64,000 bases of DNA from assembly GCF_013760845.1 (NCBI RefSeq), contig NZ_JACDUU010000008.1:30721-94720 (forward strand). The letters are read 5' to 3'. Both the position numbers and the translations under genes were made by a program. Shown in pieces: positions 35,035 through 43,675 of the stretch; position 1 is the first letter of the stretch, and the number at the start of each line of letters is the position of its first letter. This DNA comes from [Anoxybacillus] calidus. Its GTDB lineage: Bacteria; Bacillota; Bacilli; Bacillales; Anoxybacillaceae. The notes under the pieces are model-generated. The model ran no database searches. It was not told the origin of the DNA and saw only the letters and a list, made by a program, of their open reading frames with translations.

Positions 35035-35192
35035 CTCTTATCTTTCAGAAAGAGTTACTCTTTCTGTTGGACTTAGCACCGTGCCTTGCGGAATTTCTTC
35101 CGGCGCGAATTGTGCGCCCTATCTCACGATAGTATTACGGTCGGTTGCTGGGCTTCATTGGGCCAATTCCCTCAGCCAACTCTTGATAAGAG
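35035..35192 (-). promoter_or_regulatory. S-box (SAM-I) riboswitch of the mtnK-mtnA-ABC operon
   Basis: On the minus strand P1 arms CTCTTATC and GATAAGAG close the aptamer. Conserved elements are AAGAGTTGGCTGAGGGA, GGCCCAATGAAGCCCAGCAA (the P2 and pseudoknot core), GGTGCTAA, and the end GATAAGAGGTGAG. With SAM bound, the downstream terminator should form. Confidence 0.95.
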
Positions 35193-35319
35193 TTCTGAAC
35201 CAGTATATTTTGTTGTTCTTAATTTTTTGAATCAACGGAAAATTGTTTCGGTTTTCGCTTGATTCGAATCATACATGGAAAATGGATTTTTTGTCAATAC
35301 CTTTTTTGAAAAAATTTTT

Positions 35320-36108
35320 TTAATTGATATACCAATCAGGGCGGCGATCAGTAAAAATGGGAATTTGTTGGCGAACTTGTTTGACTTTATCTAAATCAAT
35401 TTTTGCGACGATGGAACAAGGATTTTCATCCGCTTCGCTAATAATTTCTCCCCATGGATCAATGATCATCGAATGTCCGGCAAATATGTTATTTGGGTCC
35501 CTTCCGGCGCGATTGCAGGCGATGACGTAGCATTGATTTTCGATTGCCCGCGCCTGCAGTAGCACACGCCAATGGTTAAGGCGGGGAAGAGGCCATTCGG
35601 CAACAACAAAAATCATTTCTGCTCCTTTCGTTGTATGAACGCGAAGCCATTCCGGAAAGCGAATGTCATAACAAATCACTCCCGCGCATAACGTGTTTTC
35701 AAGAGTAAACAGTCCTTCTGTTTTCCCTGGCTGCAAATATAAATGCTCATTCATTAGTTTAAAAAGATGAAGTTTGCTATATTCCAAGACAATTTCTCCG
35801 TGACGATTCATAACGTACATAGTGTTTGTAACTCCCGTATCTGTTTTTTTGGCAATTGAACCGGCGACGATATTGACATTGTACAGACGGGAAAGTTCGC
35901 TAATAAATGCCTTTGTATCAGAACCATGTTCATCAGCAATTGTATCAAGCCGCGTTAAATCGTATCCTGTTGACCATAATTCAGGAAGGACGATAATATC
36001 TGGTTGCTGTAACATCACTTTTTCAATTTCGGAGCGAACCCGCTTTTTATTTTCTTCGGGATTGCCAAACGCGATATCAAGCTGAATACAAGCCATTTTT
36101 AAAGCCAT
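35320..36108 (-). CDS. mtnU: Carbon-nitrogen hydrolase MtnU
   Basis: This 262-residue nitrilase-superfamily amidohydrolase has catalytic triad Glu43 (LPELW), Lys112 (SKLHLF) and Cys146 (GVICYDIRFPEW). In methionine salvage it is thought to act as an omega-amidase on 2-oxoglutaramate, the co-product of glutamine-dependent transamination by MtnE. It is transcribed divergently from mtnE. ATG at 36108 follows GAGGTGAAAAATC. Confidence 0.9.
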   Translation of the reverse strand: MALKMACIQLDIAFGNPEENKKRVRSEIEKVMLQQPDIIVLPELWSTGYDLTRLDTIADEHGSDTKAFISELSRLYNVNIVAGSIAKKTDTGVTNTMYVMNRHGEIVLEYSKLHLFKLMNEHLYLQPGKTEGLFTLENTLCAGVICYDIRFPEWLRVHTTKGAEMIFVVAEWPLPRLNHWRVLLQARAIENQCYVIACNRAGRDPNNIFAGHSMIIDPWGEIISEADENPCSIVAKIDLDKVKQVRQQIPIFTDRRPDWYIN

Positions 36109-36207
36109 GATTTTTCACCTCGAAAAAAATTTAAACTTTACAATTTGATTTTTACGATATATGATTTGTGACTAGAATTTCAAGAAATTTTTGAGTAGGT
36201 GTAAGCG

Positions 36208-37392
36208 ATGAAAAATTTTGTACAGTCAGATTTATTGCGAAGTTTGCCGAAGCAATTTTTTGCTTCTCTCGTTGAAAAAGTGGGAAAAGTGATTGCTCAA
36301 GGGCACGATGTCATTAATCTCGGACAGGGGAATCCTGACCAGCCGACTCCCACTCATATTGTCGAGGCGCTGCAAAAAGCAGCTGCTAATCCACATTATC
36401 ATAAATATTCACCGTTTCGCGGATATCACTTTTTGAAAGAGGCAGTAGCGACCTTTTATGAGCGTGAATATAACGTCAAGCTCGATCCAGAAAAGGAGGT
36501 GGCCATTTTATTTGGCGGTAAAGCCGGTCTTGTTGAAATTCCGCAATGTTTAGTCAATCCTGGAGATGTTGTTCTTGTTCCTGACCCGGGTTATCCGGAT
36601 TATTGGTCTGGTATTGCACTTGCGAGAGCGAAAATGGAAATAATGCCTTTAAGGATGGAAAATGGCTTTTTGCCTGATTATAAGGAGCTGTCTCCAAACG
36701 TAGCAGAAAACGCGAAATTAATGTTTCTCAACTATCCGAACAATCCGACGGGGGCCATTGCCACAAAGGAGTTTTTTGAGGAAACCATCTCTTTTGCCGC
36801 TAAAAACGATATATGTGTCGTTCATGATTTCGCTTACGGTGCGATCGGTTTTGACGGTAAAAAGCCGCTTAGCTTTTTGCAAGTAGATGGAGCAAAAGAA
36901 GTTGGTATTGAAATTTATACATTTTCAAAAACATACAATATGGCTGGCTGGCGCGTCGGCTTTGCCGTTGGAAATGAAAGTGTCATCGAGGCACTCAATC
37001 TGTTGCAAGATCATCTTTATGTAAGCATCTTTGGCGCGATACAAGAAGCGGCAGCACATGCGCTTTTAGCACCGCAAGATTGTGTGTGCGAACTTGTTGA
37101 GTTATACGAATCGCGACGCAATATTTTTATTCGTGCTTTAAAAGACATTGGCTGGGATGTCACTGCTCCAGCAGGATCGTTTTTTGCATGGCTTCCTGTT
37201 CCTAAAGGATTCACGTCAGAAACGTTTGCTGATTTGCTTCTTGAGAAAGCGCACGTAGTTGTTGCTCCAGGAATTGGTTTTGGGGAATATGGGGAAGGAT
37301 ATGTGCGTGCGGGGTTGTTGACAAGCCAAGAGCGCTTAGAGGAAGCAGCTGAACGAATCGCTAAGCTAAACCTTTTTCATGCTAAAGTGTAA
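36208..37392 (+). CDS. mtnE: Methionine-forming aminotransferase MtnE
   Basis: This 394-residue class-I PLP aminotransferase transfers an amino group to 4-methylthio-2-oxobutyrate, the last step of methionine salvage. PLP-binding Lys241 is in TFSKTYNMAGWRVGF; NYPNNPTGA and HDFAYGAIGFDG complete the cofactor site. ATG at 36208 follows a weak AGGTGTAAGCG. The gene lies between divergent mtnU and the mtnW S-box and has no riboswitch of its own. Confidence 0.9.
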   Translation: MKNFVQSDLLRSLPKQFFASLVEKVGKVIAQGHDVINLGQGNPDQPTPTHIVEALQKAAANPHYHKYSPFRGYHFLKEAVATFYEREYNVKLDPEKEVAILFGGKAGLVEIPQCLVNPGDVVLVPDPGYPDYWSGIALARAKMEIMPLRMENGFLPDYKELSPNVAENAKLMFLNYPNNPTGAIATKEFFEETISFAAKNDICVVHDFAYGAIGFDGKKPLSFLQVDGAKEVGIEIYTFSKTYNMAGWRVGFAVGNESVIEALNLLQDHLYVSIFGAIQEAAAHALLAPQDCVCELVELYESRRNIFIRALKDIGWDVTAPAGSFFAWLPVPKGFTSETFADLLLEKAHVVVAPGIGFGEYGEGYVRAGLLTSQERLEEAAERIAKLNLFHAKV

Positions 37393-37484
37393 AAAAATGA
37401 TTGACATCACAAAAAATTACTGTCATAATTCGAATTAAATTTGTGGAAATAAAAATTCTGAAAAAAATGAATATAAGAGCAGCA

Positions 37485-37592
37485 TTCTTATCAAGAGTAG
37501 GCGGAGGGACGAGCCCGATGAAGCCCGGCAACCGGCTTAACTAGTCTTAAGCACGGTGCTAATTCTTGCAGCGATACGCTGAGAGATAAGAA
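37485..37592 (+). promoter_or_regulatory. S-box (SAM-I) riboswitch of mtnW-X-B-D
   Basis: P1 arms TTCTTATC and GATAAGAA close the aptamer. Conserved elements are AAGAGTAGGCGGAGGGA, GCCCGATGAAGCCCGGCAAC, CACGGTGCTAATTC, and GCTGAGAGATAAGA. A terminator follows. Confidence 0.95.
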
Positions 37593-37603
37593 GAGCAAAA
37601 GAC

Positions 37604-37633
37604 TAAGCCTCTTCTTATGAAGAGGTTTTTTTA
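37604..37633 (+). terminator. S-box-controlled terminator before mtnW
   Basis: CCTCTTC (37608-37614) pairs with GAAGAGG (37619-37625), followed by TTTTTTTAT. Confidence 0.88.
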
Positions 37634-37692
37634 TCCCGTTCTAATCGTCCGTAAGACTCCCACCTCTACAGGTGGAAGATAACGGACGCTAA
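37633..37692. repeat. Palindromic repeat, copy 2 (mtnW leader, inverted relative to copy 1)
   Basis: CCGTTCTAATCGTCCGTAAG starts a ~60-bp block nearly identical to the reverse complement of 32577-32640. GTCCGT (37647-37652) pairs with ACGGAC (37682-37687), with inner TCCACCT/AGGTGGA-like arms. It lies between the riboswitch terminator and mtnW. Confidence 0.85.
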
Positions 37693-37791
37693 GAACCCGA
37701 TAAGTTCAACTAACATCAGTGGGGGATGAAGAAAAAAACCCCCACTGATGAAGTTGCACTTTATTGAAAAGCGCAGAAAGAGGGTGCAACA

Positions 37792-39033
37792 ATGAGTCAA
37801 GTAATTGCGACATATCTCATTCATGACGTGAAAGATTTAGAGAAAAAAGCTGAAGGGATTGCCCTTGGTTTAACGGTTGGTTCTTGGACTGACTTGCCGC
37901 TGTTAGAGCAAGAGCAACTTCGCAAGCATAAAGGAACGGTTATTAGCATTATACCGCTTGAAGAGAATGAACGAACAAATCAATATCTTGGTAAAAAAGT
38001 CAATCGTGCACTTGTTAAAATCGCTTATCCGAGCGCTAATTTCAGCGCTGATTTACCAGCGATTTTAACGACGGTGTTCGGAAAACTTTCACTTGATGGG
38101 GAAGTGAAATTAATAGACTTGCAGTTTTCCAATGAATTGAAACAAGCGTTTCCGGGTCCGCGATATGGTATTGAAGGAATTCGCAAAAAATTAGGAGTTT
38201 ACGATCGACCTCTTGTAATGAGCATTTTTAAAGGTGTTATCGGCCGAAGTTTAGAGTATTTATCCGAACAGTTAAAAGAACAAGCGCTTGGCGGGGTTGA
38301 TTTGATAAAAGACGATGAGATTCTATTTGAAAATGAACGAACGCCGTTTGAAAAGCGAATCGCTGTAGGGAAAGCAGTATTGCAGGAAGTTTATGAGAAG
38401 ACGGGGCAGAAAACGCTATATGCTGTTAACTTATCTGGTAAGACATTCGAGTTGAAGGACAAAGCAAAGCGAGCGGTGGAGCTTGGCGCTGATATATTGT
38501 TATTTAATGTGTTTGCTTATGGACTAGATGTATTGCAAGGTTTACGTGAAGATAAAGAGATTGAGATTCCGATTATGGCTCATCCAGCTGTTAGCGGTGC
38601 GCTTACATCTTCTGAGTTTTATGGCATTGCTAGTCCACTCTTGCTAGGAAAACTGCTTCGTTTGGCAGGAGCTGATTTTTCATTATTCCCATCGCCGTAC
38701 GGCAGCGTTGCTCTTGATAAGAGTGAGGCGCAGAGCATTGCTGACGAACTGACGAAAGAAGATGAGCAATTGAAAAGAACGTTCCCAGTTCCATCAGCTG
38801 GCATTCATCCAGGATTGGTACCATTGTTGGTTCGTGATTTTGGCAATGATTGTGTGATTAACGCAGGAGGTGGTGTACACGGTCATCCAGATGGGGCTGT
38901 TGGCGGCGGAAAAGCATTCCGTTCGGCAGTTGCTGCCGTTTTATCAGGACGGTCACTACACGAAGCAGCAAAGGAAAATGAGGCTCTAAAAAAAGCAATT
39001 GCTTTGTGGGGAGCGCATGAGGTGAACGTATGA
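37792..39033 (+). CDS. mtnW: 2,3-diketo-5-methylthiopentyl-1-phosphate enolase (RuBisCO-like protein)
   Basis: This 413-residue RuBisCO-like protein of the YkrW type enolises diketo-methylthiopentyl phosphate. The carbamylation/metal motif [10 protein letters not shown] has Lys173, Asp175 and Glu176 in place; residues needed for carbon fixation are replaced, as in the family. It is first behind the S-box, with ATG at 37792 after AGAGGGTGC, and overlaps mtnX by 4 bp. Confidence 0.94.
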   Translation: MSQVIATYLIHDVKDLEKKAEGIALGLTVGSWTDLPLLEQEQLRKHKGTVISIIPLEENERTNQYLGKKVNRALVKIAYPSANFSADLPAILTTVFGKLSLDGEVKLIDLQFSNELKQAFPGPRYGIEGIRKKLGVYDRPLVMSIFKGVIGRSLEYLSEQLKEQALGGVDLIKDDEILFENERTPFEKRIAVGKAVLQEVYEKTGQKTLYAVNLSGKTFELKDKAKRAVELGADILLFNVFAYGLDVLQGLREDKEIEIPIMAHPAVSGALTSSEFYGIASPLLLGKLLRLAGADFSLFPSPYGSVALDKSEAQSIADELTKEDEQLKRTFPVPSAGIHPGLVPLLVRDFGNDCVINAGGGVHGHPDGAVGGGKAFRSAVAAVLSGRSLHEAAKENEALKKAIALWGAHEVNV

Positions 39034-39689
39034 GAAAGCCGATCATTTTTTGTGACTTTGATGGAACCATTACAAACAGTGATAACATTGTCGCCATTAT
39101 GAAACAATTTGCTCCTCCTGAATGGGAAGCCATTAAGGATGATGTGTTGGCGCAGCGCATATCCATTCAGGAGGGAGTAGGCAGGATGTTTTCCCTGCTT
39201 CCGTCAAACTGGAAAGAGAATATTACGGAATTTGTATTAGAAAACGCTGTTATTCGCGATGGATTTTCTGAATTTGTTGCCTATACAAAACAAAACGATA
39301 TCCCGCTTTATATTGTCAGTGGTGGAATCGATTTTTTTGTCTATCCGCTTCTTCAAGGGTTGGTAGAAAAAGAAAAAATTTTTTGCAATGGTTCTGATTT
39401 TAGCGGGGAGACGATTAAAATTTTATGGCCGTATCCTTGCGATGAGCATTGTAAAAATGAATGCGGCTGCTGTAAGCCGTCGCTGTTAAGAAAGCTAGCA
39501 AAGAATAAACCATTCACGATTGTCATTGGCGATTCAATTACCGATTTGCAGGCGGCAAAATTAGCTGACCATGTCATTGCTCGTGATTTTCTCCTTGCAA
39601 AATGCAAGGAACTAGGTCTTTCCCATACACCATTTTCTACATTTTTTGATGTTATTGATTTGTTAGAGAGGATGGAGGTGAACGTATGA
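39030..39689 (+). CDS. mtnX: 2-hydroxy-3-keto-5-methylthiopentenyl-1-phosphate phosphatase
   Basis: This 219-residue HAD phosphatase has nucleophile motif FCDFDGT (Asp9, Asp11), motif II YIVSGG and motif [16 protein letters not shown]. It follows MtnW in the pathway. It is coupled by ATGA overlaps to mtnW and mtnB. The cluster of cysteines ([14 protein letters not shown], about residues 138-151) is typical of MtnX and may bind zinc. Confidence 0.93.
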   Translation: MRKPIIFCDFDGTITNSDNIVAIMKQFAPPEWEAIKDDVLAQRISIQEGVGRMFSLLPSNWKENITEFVLENAVIRDGFSEFVAYTKQNDIPLYIVSGGIDFFVYPLLQGLVEKEKIFCNGSDFSGETIKILWPYPCDEHCKNECGCCKPSLLRKLAKNKPFTIVIGDSITDLQAAKLADHVIARDFLLAKCKELGLSHTPFSTFFDVIDLLERMEVNV

Positions 39690-40315
39690 GTTTGCTAGTA
39701 AAAAAATGGGAAGAGTTAGCGGATGTGAAGGATGAATTAGCAAAGCGCGATTGGTTTTTCGCTACAAGCGGCAATCTTTCCATCAAAGTAACTGATGAAC
39801 CACTTACTTTTCTTGTCACTGCAAGCGGAAAGGATAAGCGAAAGCGGACAACTGAAGATTTTCTCCTTGTTGATTCATTCGGCAAGCCAGCGGAACAAAC
39901 ACATTTGAAACCTTCTGCTGAAACGCTTTTGCATGTGGAGATCTATAACAAAACAAAGGCTGGATGCGTTCTTCATGTTCATACGGTTGACAATAATGTT
40001 ATTTCTGAACTTTACGGTGATGCCAAAGAAGTGTCATTTACCGGACAAGAGATTATTAAAGCGTTCGGTTTATGGGAAGAAGATGCTATCATTCGCATCC
40101 CCATTATCAAAAATTACGCCCATATTCCAACCTTGGCTGAGGAATTTTCGAAGCATGTAAAAGACGATGCTGGGGCGGTTCTTATTCGCAATCACGGAAT
40201 TACCGTATGGGGACGCGACGCATTTGAAGCGAAGAAGTTTTTAGAAGCGTGGGAATTTTTATTTAGTTATCATGTAAAACTATTAGCTTCTAAGCGTGTC
40301 ACTACTTTAGTTTAG
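39686..40315 (+). CDS. mtnB: Methylthioribulose-1-phosphate dehydratase
   Basis: This 209-residue class-II-aldolase-fold metalloenzyme dehydrates methylthioribulose-1-phosphate, the step between MtnA and MtnW. Zinc ligands are in [10 protein letters not shown] and NHGITVWG. It overlaps mtnX by 4 bp. A 154-bp gap then precedes mtnD, without an obvious terminator. Confidence 0.93.
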   Translation: MSLLVKKWEELADVKDELAKRDWFFATSGNLSIKVTDEPLTFLVTASGKDKRKRTTEDFLLVDSFGKPAEQTHLKPSAETLLHVEIYNKTKAGCVLHVHTVDNNVISELYGDAKEVSFTGQEIIKAFGLWEEDAIIRIPIIKNYAHIPTLAEEFSKHVKDDAGAVLIRNHGITVWGRDAFEAKKFLEAWEFLFSYHVKLLASKRVTTLV

Positions 40316-40469
40316 ACGCTTGAAACTAGTTTTCAAATTTTGATGTTGATGCTTCGGCTACAGGACGAGGTAGCAGAATAAAGATTGTTTCTATGTAAAA
40401 TGCTTAGACGGTTTCATTATATGATGGATTTTTTAATCAAACAAATAAATATAGGGAGGAGAAGTCAAA

Positions 40470-41012
40470 ATGGCAGTCATTAAAATCAGAAACACAGGGG
40501 AAATTATTAAAGGTCATGAGAATGTATTAAGTTTTTTAGAAAAGCAGGGTGTTCTTTATGAGCATTGGGATATAAGTAAATTACCAGATCGTTTGAAAGA
40601 AAAATTTGTACTTACTGACGAAGAAAAGGAAGAGATTTTAACCATCTTCAAAGAAGAGATTGAAGATTTAGCCGCAAGAAGAGGTTATAAAACTTGGGAT
40701 GTGGTAGCTTTATCAGATGCTACTCCGAACCTAGATGAATTACTGAAGAAGTTCGAACAAGTACATGTTCATACGGAAGACGAAGTTCGAGCGATTACAG
40801 CAGGTCACGGTATTTTTATCATCAAGGGAGATAAGGAAACGGGTTATTTTGATGTCGAGCTAGAAGCTGGTGATGTTATTTCAGTACCAGAAGGCAATCC
40901 GCACTTCTTCACATTGATGGAAGACCGCCAAGTAGTAGCGGTTCGCTTGTTCATTGACCCATCAGGTTGGGTTGCGCATCCTTATGAAGAAAAAGAAGAA
41001 GTCATTAAATAA
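40470..41012 (+). CDS. mtnD: Acireductone dioxygenase
   Basis: This 180-residue cupin oxidises acireductone to 4-methylthio-2-oxobutyrate plus formate (iron form) or takes the off-pathway route (nickel form). Metal ligands are His99, His101, Glu105 (HVHTEDE) and His145 (NPHFF). ATG at 40470 follows GGGAGGAGAAG. It is the last gene of the mtnWXBD group, followed by a terminator. Confidence 0.94.
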   Translation: MAVIKIRNTGEIIKGHENVLSFLEKQGVLYEHWDISKLPDRLKEKFVLTDEEKEEILTIFKEEIEDLAARRGYKTWDVVALSDATPNLDELLKKFEQVHVHTEDEVRAITAGHGIFIIKGDKETGYFDVELEAGDVISVPEGNPHFFTLMEDRQVVAVRLFIDPSGWVAHPYEEKEEVIK

Positions 41013-41022
41013 GCGAAAGAGC

Positions 41023-41066
41023 GAAAAAGCGTAGAGGTCATTCTTTGATTTCTACGCTTTTTATTT
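41023..41066 (+). terminator. Terminator of the mtnWXBD group
   Basis: AAAAAGCGTAGA (41024-41035) pairs with TCTACGCTTTTT (41051-41062); the right arm ends in T residues. Confidence 0.85.
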
Positions 41067-41270
41067 CTTTACTTTATTTTCGTTCACAGTTGGAATGAAT
41101 TGAATTCATGTAATAACGTTGTTGATTTTCTTTTTCAACTAATGGTGCAGGTCGGTTGATGAAAGCGTGCAAAAAAGACTGAAGTTACTTGATCAAGACC
41201 TAAATTATAAAAAGCCTTAAAAATAGGTTAGTATTCTAACTAATTTTTGGTTTGAATCGTTTATTTTCTC

Positions 41271-41512
41271 TCAAACAAACAGGATAAGACAAACAATCGC
41301 CAAAAACCAGCACATTTCTGTCAGTGCAAGAGGAGAGGCATGCCCAACGAGAAGAAATTTTCCAGCAACCAAATTACCGCCCCATAAAAAGCTGGTAAAT
41401 AATAAATAATAGAAAGTAATATTTCCATTCTCGATGCTGTTCTATTTGTTCCATCCCAATCTATCATTTTATCAATATAATAGTAACGTTTTTTTACATA
41501 ACTGTCATTCAT
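41271..41512 (-). pseudogene. Frameshifted, truncated EamA/DMT-family transporter
   Basis: The minus strand opens at ATG 41512 or 41428 (MEILLSIIYYLPAF) and then, after a shift near 41388, the next frame reads LWGGNLVAGKFLLVGHASPL and ALTEMCWFLAIVCLILFV before a TGA at 41273-41271. This is the N-terminal first two helices of a drug/metabolite (EamA) transporter with its hallmark WGGNxVAGK motif. The remaining ~250 residues are missing, so the gene is dead twice over. Confidence 0.75.
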
Positions 41513-41553
41513 AAGACGACGATTGCCATTGTTTTGCCTGAATTTTAATAGGT

Positions 41554-42408
41554 TTAACCAAGTGCTGGATCAGCAATAGCAAACATATAATCGCGCTTTC
41601 CTGGCAACGTATCGGCATTTTTGAGCATAAGCGGAGATATGAGGGTTTCCTGAAAACCCAATTTTTGAAGTTGCTTTATAAAATAGATTTGCTTATCAGG
41701 AACATCGATTCTAACGGATTGTGTGGAAAAGAACAGAAACGGTTGTATTAGTCGTAACGCAATTTCTGCATGTTCAGCAAGCAACGGACCAATATGAAGA
41801 ACGGTTCCGACTTGAAACGTCATAACAAATCCGCGAATCCTTTTGTCTTGTTCCTTGACAATAAATCCCGTATCCATTTGTTTAAAAAGTTGTCGGTATA
41901 AACGGCTTCGATCAGCGCCAAATACAATTTTGTCAAGACGAATGATGTCAGGCAAATCAGCAGCACATAACTCGTCCAGTCCGCTACAGCCTATGTCTAA
42001 TCGTTGTCTTGCTAAATTCTTCAAGCTCAATCGATGGATAGATCCGAATGTACGAAATCCGAGTGATTTATATAAAGGATAGCCTTCCGAAGTAGCAACA
42101 AGCGATACAGGCATGTTCATTTGTTCTGCTTGGTGCAGACATCGCTGAACAAGACTTTTTCCAAGTCCTTGTCCTTGATATTCAGGGTGAACAATCACAA
42201 TTCCAAGTGAAGAAAAGACTGCTCCATACTGAAACAACGCAGCGCTTGATATGAAACGATTTCCTGTTCGGTGGCCGTACATGGTTCCAGAAGAGACATA
42301 CATGTTCGCACGCTTAGGATCAAAAAACCAGCCGACACTTTCAGCAAGCTTTAATAAAGCCGGCAGATCATGTAAGTGGATACGATCTATTATTATTTCT
42401 TTGTTCAT
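41554..42408 (-). CDS. GNAT N-acetyltransferase with a second GNAT-like half
   Basis: This protein of about 284 residues has an N-terminal GNAT domain with acetyl-CoA loop VHPEYQGQGLGKSL and YPLYKSLGFRTFG, and a C-terminal half (SGLDELCAADLPDIIRLDKI onward) that resembles a degenerate second GNAT (acetyltransf_18 type). ATG at 42408 is preferred over the adjacent ATG at 42411 because of spacing from GAGGG. The substrate is unknown and it is monocistronic. Confidence 0.82.
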   Translation of the reverse strand: MNKEIIIDRIHLHDLPALLKLAESVGWFFDPKRANMYVSSGTMYGHRTGNRFISSAALFQYGAVFSSLGIVIVHPEYQGQGLGKSLVQRCLHQAEQMNMPVSLVATSEGYPLYKSLGFRTFGSIHRLSLKNLARQRLDIGCSGLDELCAADLPDIIRLDKIVFGADRSRLYRQLFKQMDTGFIVKEQDKRIRGFVMTFQVGTVLHIGPLLAEHAEIALRLIQPFLFFSTQSVRIDVPDKQIYFIKQLQKLGFQETLISPLMLKNADTLPGKRDYMFAIADPALG

Positions 42409-42648
42409 CATCTTTCCCTCACTATAGTTATTAAAATCCAAACAAAAAAGCCAAGGTATGGAAATGGATTACTGTTTATAATAAGTATAGAGAGAAAAGA
42501 TGACAAGATAAAATTTCTAGGATAGTGAGGATTAGATGTTGAAGGTGAAGATAACATAAATTTATACACTTCTAAATAAATGGAACGAGTTAACAGGAAA
42601 AATAATTGTTTGACCCGCCCAAAATAATGACTAAGGGAGGGAAAAACA

Positions 42649-42795
42649 ATGTCTGAGAAATGCTTTTACTGCGAATCTGATATAGATGAACAAGAAACAA
42701 TCCATCAAGTTTCTTTTTACACGAATGATGAGGAACGAGAAGAGACATTATGTCCAGATTGTTATCAAGAATGGCTACAGGGCATTAAAGGATAA
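42649..42795 (+). CDS. Small zinc-ribbon protein, 48 residues
   Basis: ATG at 42649, behind AAGGGAGGGAAAAACA, encodes an acidic miniprotein with two CxxC pairs, CFYC (residues 5-8) and CPDC (37-40), spaced to bind one zinc. The family is not recognised by name. It is a single gene with a good ribosome site and is followed by hairpin element F. Confidence 0.72.
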   Translation: MSEKCFYCESDIDEQETIHQVSFYTNDEEREETLCPDCYQEWLQGIKG

Positions 42796-42804
42796 ATAAA
42801 TTGG

Positions 42805-42897
42805 AAGAGGCTGAACCAAAAGCAAGTGTCAGACATGGTAACCATCATATATATTGTGAGTTACGCGTGAAGTCAGACACTTATGGTGTAGCCTCTT
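42805..42897. repeat. Dispersed hairpin element, copy F
   Basis: AAGAGGCT (42805-42812) pairs with AGCCTCTT, and inner AAGTGTCAGAC/GTCAGACACTT and GTAAC/GTTAC-like arms continue the stem. It resembles copy B in its shared AGAGGCTGA start and TCAGACACTYATGG block. It lies between convergent genes. Confidence 0.78.
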
Positions 42898-42901
42898 TTT
42901 G

Positions 42902-43318
42902 TTAGACAAAACTTTTTTCAATACCGTCTTTCACAAGGGTTTTAATGGTGTTGTTTACTTTTATTGGTTTATTTAGCTGCATTTGATCGTCATAAGAACG
43001 ATATGTTAAAAGTGAATGTTCTGTTGTTCCAAAAGTTACAAATAAAACTCGCTCAAGATGTTTTTTATTGTTTATCACTCGTGTTTCCATATAAAACGCC
43101 ATATTCTCAATTGTTAGACGATAAAAACGATATGTAATTCCAAGTAAAGTTTGCTGTTCAATCAATGTGTCCGGATGTTGTTTCATCATTTCAGCAATTT
43201 CTTCAATGGTAACCAGCTCTTGTTCCATTAAATCTGCCATTGCATCTTTTATTGTGTGTGTAGCATTTTTCAGCATTTCTTTTAACTTTAAATAAAACGG
43301 ATGATGAAGTTCAGTCAT
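42902..43318 (-). CDS. Hypothetical protein, 138 residues
   Basis: I do not recognise this family. The protein is soluble, mostly helical in the first 60 residues (LKEMLKNATHTIKDAMADLM, a His/Asp/Glu-containing helix), then beta-rich (YRFYRLTIENMAFYMETRVI, RVLFVTFGTTEHSLLTYRSY). The GTG at 43327 overlaps the ribosome site AGGTGA, so the ATG at 43318 is preferred. The gene is monocistronic. Confidence 0.7.
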   Translation of the reverse strand: MTELHHPFYLKLKEMLKNATHTIKDAMADLMEQELVTIEEIAEMMKQHPDTLIEQQTLLGITYRFYRLTIENMAFYMETRVINNKKHLERVLFVTFGTTEHSLLTYRSYDDQMQLNKPIKVNNTIKTLVKDGIEKSFV

Positions 43319-43420
43319 ATGTTTCACCTATTTTGTTCATTTTATTATTAACATGTCCAAGTAAAAACAAAATCATGCGATCCAAACGATTCATTTAAGT
43401 TTTTTAATGGTAGAACGAAT

Positions 43421-43452
43421 AAAAAAGACATACACATGCTTGAGTGTATGTC
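43421..43452 (-). terminator. Terminator downstream of kinD
   Basis: GACATACAC and GTGTATGTC (43427-43435, 43444-43452) form a perfect stem followed on the minus strand by six T residues. Confidence 0.75.
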
Positions 43453-43579
43453 CTAAAAAAGTTTTCAAAAAAATGATTGTCATCCATCCGAGAATAAAGG
43501 AGTCGATTGTTGTTTGTTCATAGTAACTGAAAACGATTCTTTATCAAATGTTATACAAGTGATGGGGAATGGAACCGGT

Positions 43580-43624
43580 AAAAGACACCTAAACAAACTT
43601 GAAAGAGCAGACGATGTGTCTTTT
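43580..43624. other. Long-loop hairpin between kinD and its terminator
   Basis: AAAAGACAC (43580-43588) and GTGTCTTTT (43616-43624) are perfect inverted arms around 27 bases. The rest of 43319-43675 holds no visible gene. Confidence 0.45.
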
Positions 43625-43675
43625 GTTCCATGTCTATCCTTCTAAAATGAATTTTTGTTATACAGGATGTAATAC

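Noticed and set aside
37792-39033. RuBisCO large subunit for carbon fixation
   Set aside because: Sequence and operon context identify the RuBisCO-like MtnW enolase of methionine salvage.
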